Program-made: the position numbers and the translations under genes
Origin: Vitellaria paradoxa
Lineage: Eukaryota; Streptophyta; Magnoliopsida; Ericales; Sapotaceae
Assembly (NCBI GenBank): GCA_019916065.1
Contig: CM034236.1
Coordinates: forward strand, 50,930,690 to 50,994,689
Direction: 5' to 3'
DNA: 64,000 nt
In this document: positions 12,810-23,567 of the stretch, in pieces
Layout of the letters: each line of letters begins with the position of its first letter
Numbering within the stretch: the stretch's first letter is position 1
Notes under the pieces: model-generated
Told to the model about the DNA's origin: nothing
What the model saw: only the letters and a program-made list of their open reading frames with translations
The model's database searches: none

Positions 12810-15578
12810 ATGTCAGGACGTAAAAGGAGAGATCGTCCGCGCACGATGGACGAGTTATTACGTCAGGCACAGGCTCGTAGTCCGACAGGGGACTCTAGAC
12901 GATCGATGCCTACAGTGGGTCCTCCCGCCACGCACCAGACACCTGCATCCACTTCATCATCAATTCGGATCCAACCATGCACTCAGGGGCTGACCTTATC
13001 GACACCTACTCCGGCACGATCTGGATCTTCCCTATCTACACCAGTAGGGCCTTCACCATCTACAGCTACTGCATCGGCCTCCAAGCATAGTGGTATAATG
13101 TTATTTTTATATTTAATATTTTTACACAAGAATTTCATTTTTGTTTAATTAATACAAGTTTATTGTTAATAGGTTCTACTACGACGACTACATCTTCCAA
13201 CAGGGGCAGGGGCCCTGCTAGAGGGATTCCTTCATGGAATTCAGGCACCCCTTCTGATGTGCAGTTTGACGACATATTTCATCCAGTTGGGGCAGGGGCT
13301 CGCCCGTTCATTAGCCAGTTGGGGCATATGGTACGGGACCCACACAGATTTCCCCTGACTGTGCTCGATTGGACTGCCTTTCCTCAGGATACATTAGATC
13401 GACTCTGGGAGGAGGTTAAGGTAAGATGTTTATTTCTATCTTAACTTCAAGGTTATTATATAATGTGTCAATTTACAACATTCTTTGGCTAATGAAATTT
13501 CTTGTCCTATTCAGGACAATTTAAGGTCGTGTCCTGATGACTTTCGGCCAGTTTGCATGGCAAAGTGCCGAAAGTTGTGGAAAGATCACAAAAATAAGGT
13601 GAAGAAAGACCATTGGGAGAAGAATATGGACGACCCGGACCTTCTTGAACGAGTCCCAAGGGGCATTCTCCCTTCACAGTGGCCTGAGCTAGTTCGGTAC
13701 TGGTCGAGCGAGAAGGCCAGGGTGAGTAGTTTCCATTATTTTGTTCATTTCATTTAATATTTAGAAAAAGAAATGAGTAAAAACTAACCAAAAATGAATG
13801 TAGGAAGAGGCACAACGAAATTCCCAAAATCGTTTGATGCAGGGCGCTCCTCACAAGCTTGGGACTCGACACGTTACGCAACTTCGGCACCAGGTAAACT
13901 TCCACATTAGACCATACATGTTATTCAATTTTTTAGTAATTCATATCCATATATATAGTTGACATAATTTTTCTTTTAACAGTTACGTGAGGAGGGTGCG
14001 CTCACTGACCGGATGTCTGTGTGGATGGCGAGTCGTAGACTTGAACACCCCGAGGTTGCAGCTCTTGTAGTAAGTATTTATTTTTTTTGCAATAATTTAA
14101 TTTACCTATCACTAGATTTATTCATTTATCTTTCTAATTTTGTTCCAAATATTACACAGGCCCAGTTTGAGGCTCGGTTGGCCCAGTTGCCAGAGGAGGA
14201 GCGTCGAGTCGCTGCTAGGCGAGATGAGATATTCCACGCTATCATTGGCCAGGATGGGCATGGATATACACTGACATATGGCACAGGCATATCACGTTCT
14301 ACAATCGCACGAGCGGAGTCATCTGGAATTAGTTCGTCTCAGGGCTCACGTTTACGTACTGATGAGGAAGTTGACGAGCTGATCCAGTCTCTTCGCCAAG
14401 AGATGGACGTGCGGGTAGAGGATATCCGAGCGAGGATGGAGGTCCAGATGCAGGCCCAGGTACAGGCCCAGGTACAGGCCCAAGTGCAGGCTCAGATACA
14501 GGCACATCTTGCAGAGCTAGAGCAGCGACTAGCTCAAAGCCGTGTCCCCATAAATGATGCTTCAGATCCACCGATTCGTACTCAGGTGAATAACTACATA
14601 ATTTGTTTTGAAATTCAATACAATTGCTTTAGGAACATATATTTATGTTTGTTGTTAATCATATACTATTTTATTGTAGGCCCCGGATGCTAGTAGCGGT
14701 CACCAGGCGAGACACGAGTCAGTCGGTGAAGGCATGCATGATCCAGCAAGCTCGAATGATCCGGATCAGGTATGAGTTTACGAATATGTTTAAGTTTTTT
14801 AACTCTTAAATAATTTAAATATATGTACTTGAATTTATTCTCTAAATTTAATATTTCAGCTCTGTTTATAGATTCTTTACTATTGTTTTATGGACATTGA
14901 GAAAAAGTTCAAAAGTGATTAATTTGGAAATACAAAAACTTAAAAACATTACAAATTTTAAAACATAAAAACTTGAAATCTTGAAATTAGAACTTGGCCT
15001 CCAATGGCCCAAACTGAGCAGACGAGCTTCGATGCCTGTCAAACTCGACGGGCACGATATTCAAACCATTAGTGACCTATAGGAATGAACGACGCGTGAA
15101 TCCAATGCTTAGGGTGCTCGAAAGCCTAAAAAGTATGTTTAACTTGAAACTTGGAATTTAGAAACTAGAACTTGGCCTTCGACGGCTCAAACCAAGCAGA
15201 GGGCATGATCTTCAAGCCATTAGTGACTTATAGGAACGAACGGCGCGTGAATTCGATATTTGGGGCGCTCGAAATCTTAAAAAGTACGTTTGATTTGAAA
15301 CTTGAAAATTAGAAATTAGAACTTGGCTTCCAACGGTCTAAACCGAGCAAATGGGCTCCGATGCCCGTCAAACCCGAGAGGCACGATCTTCGGGTCATTA
15401 CTAATCTGTGAAAATAAACCGCATGTGAATTCGACACCCAAGGAGCTCAAAATCGTACAAAATGTTTTTTAACTTCAAATTTTTACTTATATCACTCTTA
15501 ATATTAGTTTTACATCATTTTATTTATATTTATAATTTTATTGACTAATAAAATTTATTTTTGTTTCAGGTTAATTGA
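12810..15578 (+). CDS. TNPA-like CACTA protein (Plant_transposase, En/Spm type), eight exons
   Basis: Exons 12810-13092, 13173-13420, 13515-13721, 13804-13893, 13983-14069, 14160-14585, 14680-14769 and 15570-15578 join into an uninterrupted 479-residue frame; every intron is GT-AG. The N-terminus is basic then Ser/Pro/Thr-rich (MSGRKRRDRPRTMDELLRQA). Exons 3-5 carry the En/Spm plant transposase domain (DDFRPVCMAKCRKLWKDHKN, then WMASRRLEHPE). Exon 6 ends in a QAQVQAQVQAQ-type repeat leading into a probable coiled coil (HLAELEQRL). The last exon adds only Val-Asn-stop after an 800-bp intron that holds a minisatellite. An AG acceptor lies two bases before the ATG, which fits production from the shared leader by alternative splicing, as in En/Spm. 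In the family, TNPA binds subterminal repeats and helps TNPD bring the ends together. The exact splice sites are inferred from consensus and frame. Confidence 0.8.
14990..15465 (+). repeat. Three-copy minisatellite in the last TNPA intron
   Basis: Three imperfect tandem units of about 150-177 bp, each beginning AGAACTTGGC(C/T)T and containing GCACGATCTTC-like and ..GTGAATTCGA.. phrases (starts near 14993, 15170 and 15322). The middle unit lacks about 25 bp. The array sits wholly within the intron between exons 7 and 8. Confidence 0.85.
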
Positions 15579-15848
15579 CTGGTACTGCAGCGGATATCTT
15601 GTTTTGTTTTTTATTTTGTTCTTTGAAATTGTATAAGACTTTCCTTTTCTAGCTTTTTGTAATTCAAAGACGTTGCAAATTTATTAATGCAAATAAAAAG
15701 TTTTTCATTAGCTTTTTCTTTTTTGGTTGTGTGTATGCATATGATTTAATTTAATTTTAGTATTTCGTTTTATAAAACTTTATCAAACAGGTACAGGAGC
15801 TAATTAGACAACAGAACAAACAAAGAATTTAAAAAAAAAAATACAATA

Positions 15849-16210
15849 TTAGCGACCGCCTAGGCGGTCGCTAAAGGCTAAAACTAACTTTTTAAGTGGC
15901 CATCCTAGCCGTCACTAAAGGATGAGTAGGCGGTCGCTAATAGCTTCTTTTTAGTGGCCGCCATGGCGGTCGCTAAAGCCTCTGTAGGCGGTCGCTAATA
16001 GTTCAGAATACTACCCTATCCAACGGTCGCTAAGAGGGGTCGCTAATATTGAGCGACCGCCACGTGGCGGTCGCTAATGGTCTTTAGCGACGAGCTTGTC
16101 GCGGCCACTTTTTTGCGGTCGCTAGGCGGTCGCTAGAGGTTATTAGCGACCGCTTTTTTATTTTTAGCGACTGCCTATGGCGGTCGCTAATACACTTTTT
16201 TCTACTAGTG
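15849..16210 (-). repeat. CACTA 3' subterminal array and terminal inverted repeat
   Basis: About sixteen copies of TAGCGACCGCC or its complement GGCGGTCGCTA, several arranged head to head as short palindromes (for example 15851-15874 and 16051-16079). The terminal repeat ends TTTTTTCTACTAGTG at 16210. This is the expected binding platform for the TNPA protein. A poly(A) signal (AATAAA, near 15692) lies just before the array. Confidence 0.85.
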
Positions 16211-16814
16211 ATAATTACATAGTTAAATTCTTATTATTTTCTTTCTCTATTCAAGAAATATTTAAAAACAATTACCAAAAGTGTTATTTATTAGTTTTAA
16301 ACGTAGAATTATGATATTTATAAAAATATTTGTTAAACTGAGAAGTCAAAATTAAATATTTGTTAAATTTGATCGGCAAAAATGAAGGTTTATTTTTTGT
16401 AAAATGCACTCGTTGGACACCTTTTATATATTAATATTTATAATCATTTTCAGGTAAAATCCTAATTAATTTTCACCATCCACGAGGACAAGAAAATAGA
16501 AATATATATTTATAACCTTCTTAATATTTTTCTTTACGAAAGGAAGGCCAACCTTCCTAACCTCTAACCTCGTACGTACGTTTTCCTCTCCTCTACTTGG
16601 CTTAAATATTTCAGAATTATTTCTTTTTGATAATTATATTTTATTCATGTGATTTTTTTAAGAAAATATATAAATTGCGTGGTTTGTGAACATATCATTT
16701 TTCAAAGTTTAGTAAAATATTAAATGAACTGTGTATGTTGAATTTAATGACTCTATATGTATCCACATATATGAAATACTGTATTATTTTCTTGCCTTTT
16801 AAAATATTGTGATT

Positions 16815-16953
16815 AAGAGTGTGTTTAGTGTGAGATAAAATACTAAAAATCTTTAAAAATTTTTTAAAATTATTCACTTTTTATTAACTGTACGATTTAT
16901 AAATTCACAATTTATTTTATTTTATTTCACTTTTTATTAATCAAAACACACTA
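16815..16953 (-). repeat. Dispersed MITE-like repeat, copy 1
   Basis: Short imperfect inverted ends (GTGTGTTTAGTGTGA / TCAAAACACAC) enclose the family core in reverse orientation (TTCACTTTTTATT..AATTCACAATTTAT). Confidence 0.55.
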
Positions 16954-17021
16954 TAAATAACAAATAAACGTAACATAGCATACAAAAAGAAATTACGAAA
17001 TGTAAAATATTTTTATTATTT

Positions 17022-17200
17022 AGATTCTATTTAGTTTATTATAAATTTTTAAAAATTTATAAAAATTTCTAAAAATTATTATTTTTTATGTTACTGTATA
17101 AAAGTTATTATTTTTTATCTTACTGCATGAATTACGAATTCACAACTTATCTTATTTTTTTATTTTATCTTTTTTTTTATCACTCTAACAAACCCTTAAT
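17022..17200 (-). repeat. Dispersed MITE-like repeat, copy 2
   Basis: Reverse-orientation copy with the core TTACTGCATGAATTACGAATTC and an end reading TATCACTCTAACAAACCC. Confidence 0.55.
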
Positions 17201-17851
17201 AACAAATATTCATATAAATAAAACATATCTCAATATAGCACGTGATATGCACACATATGCGTGCAAAATTTAACAGGTATGTCAGTATTTGTTTGGGATG
17301 AAATTAAATTTATATGATTTCTTTTTTTTTAACTGAAATTTAATTTTTTTTGACAATTAACGTATTTTTTATTTTTAATTGTTTTTTAATAAATATAAAT
17401 AAGTATAATCATTCACCAAGATATCTCCACTGTCACCTCGGCATCGGGTTGCGAGTTTCAAGCTTTATCCAAAACAACGTCAGTTATTGACTTGTCCCCG
17501 AAGAAGAGGAAAACTGGGACCGTTCCATACCGTATTCGTCAGCCATCCCAATTCATCCACAAATACGTAGGACTCAGCAAAAGATTGTTTCAATCAATAT
17601 TATGTATATATATATATACGTATGTATATCTGCAAGTAAATTCTGAATTTTAATTAAGCAAACGAACTTTTGTGACGATAGTTTCAGTTCTGAGCCTGTC
17701 TGTTTTGCTCTTTTTTGTTCATTTTTAAATTTTCCTGAAGTTTTTTCGATTTTCTGTTTGTATTGTAGTTTTCATATCCAAGCAGTTCGTGCACGCAAAG
17801 CTGGCCCTTCCCCGCAAGAGACAGCGCTCCCTGCAACTGCTTTGACATCAT

Positions 17852-17856
<5 letters not shown>

Positions 17857-17888
<32 letters not shown>

Positions 17889-18181
17889 ATATATATATAT
17901 ATATCTCTTGTCAGGTTCGTATATATATGTATATACATATATACACCAGTAATGCATATCCAAACATATGTGATGTATATGTATCATGTGTCTGTGTATG
18001 CGTATAGTTATTGATGTATGTACTGAAGAACTCTTTGCTGGCTCGAATCTTTCCATTTTCAATTACCTTATCAAACATCAACCCCATCATTTCTTTTTCT
18101 TTCCTTTTTTTTTTCCAAAGTCGAAACCCTGAACTTCTGATCAATATCCCAGAGACCCACAGTTCAATTTTGGTGTCTGAA
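17857..18181 (+). promoter_or_regulatory. Promoter/5'UTR of the 438-residue protein gene
   Basis: A (CT)n tract of about 26 bp (17857-17882) followed by (TA)n and pyrimidine-rich DNA precedes the gene. CT-rich tracts near the start site are common in plant core promoters. No single TATA box can be singled out from the alternating AT. Confidence 0.4.
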
Positions 18182-19498
18182 ATGGATTTGCAATTGGTGA
18201 AGAAGGGTTTTGGTTATAATCAGAAAAGGAGGAACTGGGCTCTTCTACTGGGGGCTTTGGGTTTTACAGGTTATGGGGTGTACAGGGTTTATCACCTGCC
18301 ATCTATGGCCCGAAAGAGAGAGAAACTGTTGAAGCTCTTTGGAGCCCTAATTTCCACTGTGGAAGCTGTGTCCGATTCAGCGGAGGCGATTGGGGTTATT
18401 TCAAAAGATCTAAGCCAGTTTGCCCGATCTGATTCGGATCGAATCCCCAATAGTCTGAGGCAGATTTCTAAGATCACACTCTCGGACGAGTTTTCGGATT
18501 CTATAATTACTGTCACAAGAGCTTTAACCGCTGGGATAATGAGGGCTTATCGACTAGAATCAAGGAAAAGAGGTGGAATTATGAGCGTCGATTCGAGCTT
18601 TCCAGACCGGGTTTTGGATAAGCTATTCTCCACAGCTGGTTCTGGTTTTGCTTCTGTTGTTGTTGGGAGTTTTGCAAAGAACTTGGTCATGGCTTTCTAT
18701 TCAGATGGCCAAACAAGCTATAAAACTGAAGCCTTCAATATAAATAACTCAGCAAGTCCCAACCATAACGATGCTTCTGAATTGCCTTCTATTCCAGAGT
18801 GGGTAAACCTCGTCTGCGGTCAGAAATGCAGAGAGCTGATCGGGGATTGCATCCGGATGTTTGTGAGCACAGCAGTTGCTGCTTACCTCGACCAGACGAT
18901 GCACATCAACCCCTACGATGAATTGTTTTCGGGGTTGACAAATCCCAAGCACGATAGGAAAATGAAGGATACGTTGACGTCGATTTGTAATGGCGCTGTG
19001 GAAACTCTTGTCAAAACATCCAGCCAAGTTTTGATGAGTACCAATTCGAACGTGGACTCGAAATTGAGCTATTCTTGTTTAGACGCCATTGATGATCAAT
19101 TTGAAAGGGAGACTACTGTGAATGAGGAGCTTCTTGGGCAACAACTGCCAAGTCTGCCGTCAACAGAGCTCGAAGCAAGAAAATCATTCAATGGGGATGA
19201 GAATGGTGGATGGGTGAATAAGATTTGTTCTACTCTGGCAATCCCCGGCAATAGGAAATTTGTGCTCGATGTGACTGGGAAGGTGACGTTCGAAATGTTT
19301 AGGTCCTTCCTGGAGTTTTTGATGGAGAACATGTGTGATGGCATGAGAACGAGTCTTAATGTTGTTCATGAGGTTGTTGTTGATAGGGGTCTTGGAGTCG
19401 CTGAATATGTGAGAGCAACATCATCTGCTATTTTTAATGTCTGTTTTTCTCTATGTTTTCACGTTCTGGGTGGTGTTTGCGTTTTGGTGGCAGCCTAG
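18182..19498 (+). CDS. Conserved-looking plant protein of unknown function, 438 aa, single exon
   Basis: An intact frame starting at ATG 18182 (context GAAATGG, good for plants); the frame stays open another 57 codons upstream, but that part is low-complexity and follows a CT/TA tract, so the MDLQLVKK start is preferred. I do not recognise a catalytic domain. Residues about 18-35 (NWALLLGALGFTGYGVYRVY) form one hydrophobic segment and the last 25 residues (SAIFNVCFSLCFHVLGGVCV..) another, suggesting a membrane-associated protein with both ends near the bilayer. The middle is helix-rich, including WVNLVCGQKCRELIGDCIRM and the motif VTGKVTFEMFRSFLEFLME. Codon use and GC content are those of a normal dicot gene, with no breaks. 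It probably belongs to an uncharacterised plant family. Location and partner are unknown. Confidence 0.85.
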   Translation: MDLQLVKKGFGYNQKRRNWALLLGALGFTGYGVYRVYHLPSMARKREKLLKLFGALISTVEAVSDSAEAIGVISKDLSQFARSDSDRIPNSLRQISKITLSDEFSDSIITVTRALTAGIMRAYRLESRKRGGIMSVDSSFPDRVLDKLFSTAGSGFASVVVGSFAKNLVMAFYSDGQTSYKTEAFNINNSASPNHNDASELPSIPEWVNLVCGQKCRELIGDCIRMFVSTAVAAYLDQTMHINPYDELFSGLTNPKHDRKMKDTLTSICNGAVETLVKTSSQVLMSTNSNVDSKLSYSCLDAIDDQFERETTVNEELLGQQLPSLPSTELEARKSFNGDENGGWVNKICSTLAIPGNRKFVLDVTGKVTFEMFRSFLEFLMENMCDGMRTSLNVVHEVVVDRGLGVAEYVRATSSAIFNVCFSLCFHVLGGVCVLVAA

Positions 19499-20761
19499 GT
19501 GTTGAATATCTTCTGATAATGTGTGGGATTGTCTGCCGAACTAGCGGATTTTTTTTTTTTTTTTTCCGTGTACGTTTATTTTCCCCGTGCTGTTTGATTA
19601 TTGCATAATCGATGGAATGCATTTGCTCTCTCGTTTCATTGGTCTTTTAACATTTAAGCCTGGCTAAATATACTTCCTCTTTCTTCTGGAAATCACAAGA
19701 GTTCCAAATCCGGACTGTTTCATTGATTTCTAGATGAAAAAAGTCCCAGAGTACTGCCAATAAGCATGGTCACTCCACATGTCCAATGCAAATTACCAAC
19801 TCCAGAGCATCTTTCACCATCCTACCAAGGAAACGCATGAAGCGATAAAAAATAAGATAAAGTAAAATAAATTATAAATTTATAATTTATACAGTAAAAT
19901 AAAAAATAAATAATTTTTCAAAATTTTTACAAATTTTAAAATTTTTTTTTATTTTTTTATTTTTAACAAATCAAAAGCAGCTTAAGACTTGACTAATATA
20001 AGCTAAAATATTTTTTTCCTCGGGAAATTTATAGGATCCAGCTTAACCTAGGCCCGGGTCAAGTTGGACCAATCCGGAGCCTCCATTTTAGTTTTACTGA
20101 AACCAATTGTCAATGTTGTATTGAGAAATAGAAAGAATTGTTCTGCTTTGGGAAGCAGTTGTGCTTAAGGTCGAGGGTACCATATTTCAGTTTATTGGTA
20201 TACTATATTTCTGGACGCAGAGAATAATCTTGATTTCTTACTATTTCTAAAAATCAAGGCAATAACCTCGTAAAACGATTCTACTTCTATATAAAGAAAG
20301 GATAAAAGCAGTGATGAACTTGTTCCAGACAGGAGGATATGGGCAAATGCATCAGCACAATTAATCTTTTTCCTCACCAAAAAATAGACAAAAAATAAGA
20401 ATAAAAAAATAAGTGCGAAATTCTCCTACTCAAAAGCATTAACCTGATGAAGTTAGAAGTTCCAGCAATGCCACGCCTATCCATCGAAGTTCAAGTTTCA
20501 TTCATCTTATCCCCGCACTGATGTTGTTAAAGATCCAGTTTGAATCTAATGTATCACCCGTCTCAATCATGTATCACCCTTCTGATTGAGACGTTAAAAT
20601 CTTGCATATCAACGAACCAATGATCAAACCAGCACAATTCCCGAGGCTTTGCTTTGAGAAAAAATTGGAGCAAGGTAGTAAACAAATATAGGATCCCCTT
20701 AATTCCCACCTTCTTTGCAAATACACAAAATTCTCTGACAAACTTATTGAACAAATCTGCT
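19499..20761. other. Intergenic region between convergent genes
   Basis: The 3' ends of the 438-residue gene (plus) and the 54-residue protein gene (minus) face each other here. The stretch contains the 3'UTRs, one copy of the dispersed MITE-like repeat and no further coding signal. Confidence 0.5.
19838..19985 (+). repeat. Dispersed MITE-like repeat, copy 3
   Basis: Forward copy: GCGATAAAAAATAAGATAAA at the left, then the AATTATAAATTTATAATTTAT core, ending TTTTAACAAATCAAAAGC. Confidence 0.5.
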
Positions 20762-23567
20762 TTAAGTGGAGCTTGTGTCCTTTTCCTTTGCTGCTGCCTC
20801 TTCCTGAAGCTTCTTCTTCCAGTATTCATCAAGTGGAGGTCCGAATATAGCTTTTCCAGAAACAATTCCAATTCTGCAAAACACAGAAACTTACAGACAT
20901 TTAAATTACATTAAAAAAAAATGTTGACAACAGTTAGTACAATCAATATAAAAATAAAAACCAGCACTAGCATCCTTGTGGTGAAAATTTTAATGCGGAA
21001 GGTTATTTGCAGATGAATTACCAGAACACCACCCCCTCCCCAATATCACATTGCAAAATGCACAATTTTAAGGTTTAACCTTCCCAAGCCTATAACACCA
21101 ACTAGAGCAGCATTGTACCTTCTGGCTATATGGTCAGAGTCAGCCACATTATTTTCATCATATGAATTATGAAATCATCTCATCTGAACCCATCTAATCC
21201 CACAGTAGTCTATTCCTAGAAACACAAGCCCAAATGGCCAGCACCACAGATAGACAAGCTAAGTAAACAACTAGCATGTTTACTTATCTATTTATTATTT
21301 TGCCTTGCATTCATGTCTACATGTCCATAGAGCATCTGAGGATCATCCAGTTGATAGTGAATATCGAAGAAATTACAGAGAATATCATCGCTCCACCAAT
21401 AATTGGATCCTAAAGTGCCACACTCAACAAGTCAACACCACTTTTTTGCTTCTTCGCGATGCATTCCAACTGCATCCATTTTTCCAAAGCCCCAATAATG
21501 TAGAAGGAAGCTCATCTAATAGTTTCATGGTATCTAGTTGTCATTGTTACGAACCCTTCCTAATGAAGAGTACACAACCGTATAGGCTCGAGAGAGTAAA
21601 ATGTTACAAGCAATATTAGCGTGTAATCAGATTTTAGATTCTTAAGATTAATAATGCAAGTAAGTTTTGTTGACGACAAAACTTACAAGAAAGCAAAATA
21701 GAAGCATCCAAACATTTTTCGTATTTATTTGGTTAATGCATGTACTTCTACTAAGAAAGATATGGTTCCAAATATTAGCATCACATAATTGTAAAATATG
21801 AATTAGATGGCAACTTTCAAGAGCAATTATTGATAATTAAACACTATACTATTCTTACATGATTATTGAGAAAAGAATTGAAAGCACAAGTATTTTGAGA
21901 GATAATTTGCAATTCTCAAAAGTCAAGATCTGCACCCACCAAAGCCACCATTCAGACACCAAAGTCACTATTTTTCGGCTATCAAGCCGCCATTGTTGAC
22001 ATTTCGGAAGATTTTGTTATAATTATTTTGCAACTTGCTTTTGCTTTTTAACTCTAGATTTTGGCTATAAATAGAAGTTTTGTATTCAGTTTAAAGTTTG
22101 GCCATCTCAGAGGAGGAAAATATAGAGGCAATATAGAGTGAGCAAAATTCTCTCCAAATTTTGTAACTAAAGTTTTTGCAATAAATTTTTACGGCCTCAA
22201 TTCGATCCTAAACCCACCAAATTTGGTATTAGAGTCCTTCCCTAGCCACCCCCGAGCATTTAGAAGCCTCAAAATCTCGAACACATCATACATAGGTCAC
22301 CAACCCAGATCTGCCCAAAAATCAAGTTATCTAAAACTTGATTTTGACAACATAAATAGCTTCTCCTTGGTCCATAGATCACAAAACTGTTTTTGGAATA
22401 AAAAATGGAGCCCAAATGCGTCCTCACAAGCCTCACCAGAGCCTTGACAGTGAAACACCGGAAAAAGAAGTTTTTGCAATAAACTAGAGTTTTGTGGCTT
22501 CAATTTGATCCTAAACCCATCATGTTTAAGTGCAGAACCGAGCAGAAAAAACGAAATGATCAATTGTCAAAAAGCTATATTTCACATGACAGAGATTTCT
22601 ATTGAATTAATTTGCGAAAGCATTAAAACTCAACTCGTTGCCGAGGAATATTTATTTTCACATCCTTAGACTCGTCTCACATTTTCAGCATACCTCAAAT
22701 GTTTCCACACATCTGGAGGTATTTCTCTTTGTTTGCACAAAACCAAGTCATCTCAGATGTCTTTATCTTTAATTTTCCTCTAATGGTCTTTGTTTGCACA
22801 CAAGTTCAAATGACTCCTAACTCGTGAACAAATTTTAAGTTTATTCTACTTCAAGTGTAGTGCACTCACTAATCCCAACATCATCCTTCACTACAACAAT
22901 ATTTCATAGAAGCAGATATTCCACCGCCCTCAAATTGGACAATTTAACACAGAACTTGTGTCTGCCTCATAAACAATCAACACAATCTGGATTTGATTAT
23001 TAATTGGTCCCATATATCTAACCAGAATGTGCTGCAACAAAGCATGAAATTCCCGTTTATGTCCTCACGCGGATAAGAATAAAATATCAAATGCTTACAA
23101 TTAAAGGTGTGTTGGGCAGAAATGAATAAATAACATGAATGTACCAAGATATTTGAATATAAACACGAATAGATATGTCTTGAATCTGAATATGAAGTCA
23201 ACGCGAATTGCCACCCCTACGTAGTGCTAGAAACCAGTTGGTGTGACTGGAATTATTTGTTCATATCACTGTATTTAACTCAGTAAGTGATTGCTGTGGT
23301 AATGTGATGGTGCGCAAATCGTCAGAAACATTCAAGAAATGAGCTAATTGTACATTGATGTCAACAAATAAATATATCATATCCATATATATATCTATAT
23401 ATATAACTAACACACACGAACAGATATACAATCACTGCACAGATCGTAGACGAAGTGATGAATAAGATTAAATTAATACACAGAAGCAAGGAGAGGAAAC
23501 AAGATATTTCTTACATAACTGCTCCAATAACCATGGGCAACGATAGAAACCTACTCCGACCGAACAT
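20762..23567 (-). CDS. Small single-pass membrane protein, 54 aa, two exons with a 2.6-kb intron
   Basis: Exon 1 is 23515-23567 (ATG at 23567, donor AT|GTAAGAA) and exon 2 is 20762-20873 (acceptor TTTTGCAG, stop TAA at 20764-20762). Together they give 54 residues beginning MFGRSRFLSLPMVIGAVIIG, continuing IVSGKAIFGPPLDEYWKKKL, and ending in an acidic/basic QEEAAAKEKDTSST tail. Residues 9-24 form one hydrophobic helix, preceded by Arg and followed by a soluble tail with the striking motif GKAIFGPPLDEYWKKK. I believe similar tiny proteins occur across land plants, some annotated loosely as fibre or mitochondrial proteins, but I cannot name the family with confidence. Frame and phase agree exactly across the splice. 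A 102-codon antiphase frame over exon 2 is a shadow. An LTR relic lies in the intron. Confidence 0.75.
21669..22527 (+). mobile_element. Decayed LTR element (TRIM/copia-like) inside the intron
   Basis: A TGTTGACGAC-type start near 21669 is followed by a TATA box (CTATAAATAG, about 22063), an AATAAA signal (22179) and, at 22224-22235, TGGTATTAGAGT, two C-to-T changes from the plant initiator-tRNA primer site TGGTATCAGAGC. About 240 bp further on, a partial copy of the LTR end recurs (AAGTTTTTGCAATAAA..TTCAATTTGATCCTAAACCC, about 22468-22522). No coding region remains. Element limits are approximate. Confidence 0.5.

Larger units (their letters stand above)
4899..16210 (+). mobile_element. Complete CACTA (En/Spm-type) DNA transposon, 11.3 kb
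   Basis: The left end reads CACTACAAGAGAAATGAGTA and the reverse complement of the right end reads CACTAGTAGAAAAAAGTGTA; 16 of the first 20 or so bases agree, both ending ..GTATT. The trinucleotide ATA flanks both ends (4896-4898 and 16211-16213), the 3-bp target duplication typical of CACTA elements. Inside are subterminal arrays of GCGACCGCC/GGCGGTCGC, a GC-rich leader exon with a strong splice donor, a TNPD-like transposase gene and a TNPA-like gene, all on the plus strand in the usual En/Spm order. One extra base in TNPD is the only coding defect I can see. Ends, target duplication and low decay point to recent insertion. Confidence 0.95.
16211..17856. other. AT-rich intergenic DNA with MITE-like copies
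   Basis: No gene is seen. Two copies of the dispersed AT-rich repeat family occur (listed separately). The part from about 17400 to 17856 is less AT-rich and is probably upstream regulatory DNA of the 438-residue gene. Confidence 0.5.

Noticed and set aside
20563..20871. 102-codon minus frame over exon 2 of the small membrane protein gene
   Set aside because: It is the wrong frame of a real exon; the phase-correct reading gives the 54-residue protein.
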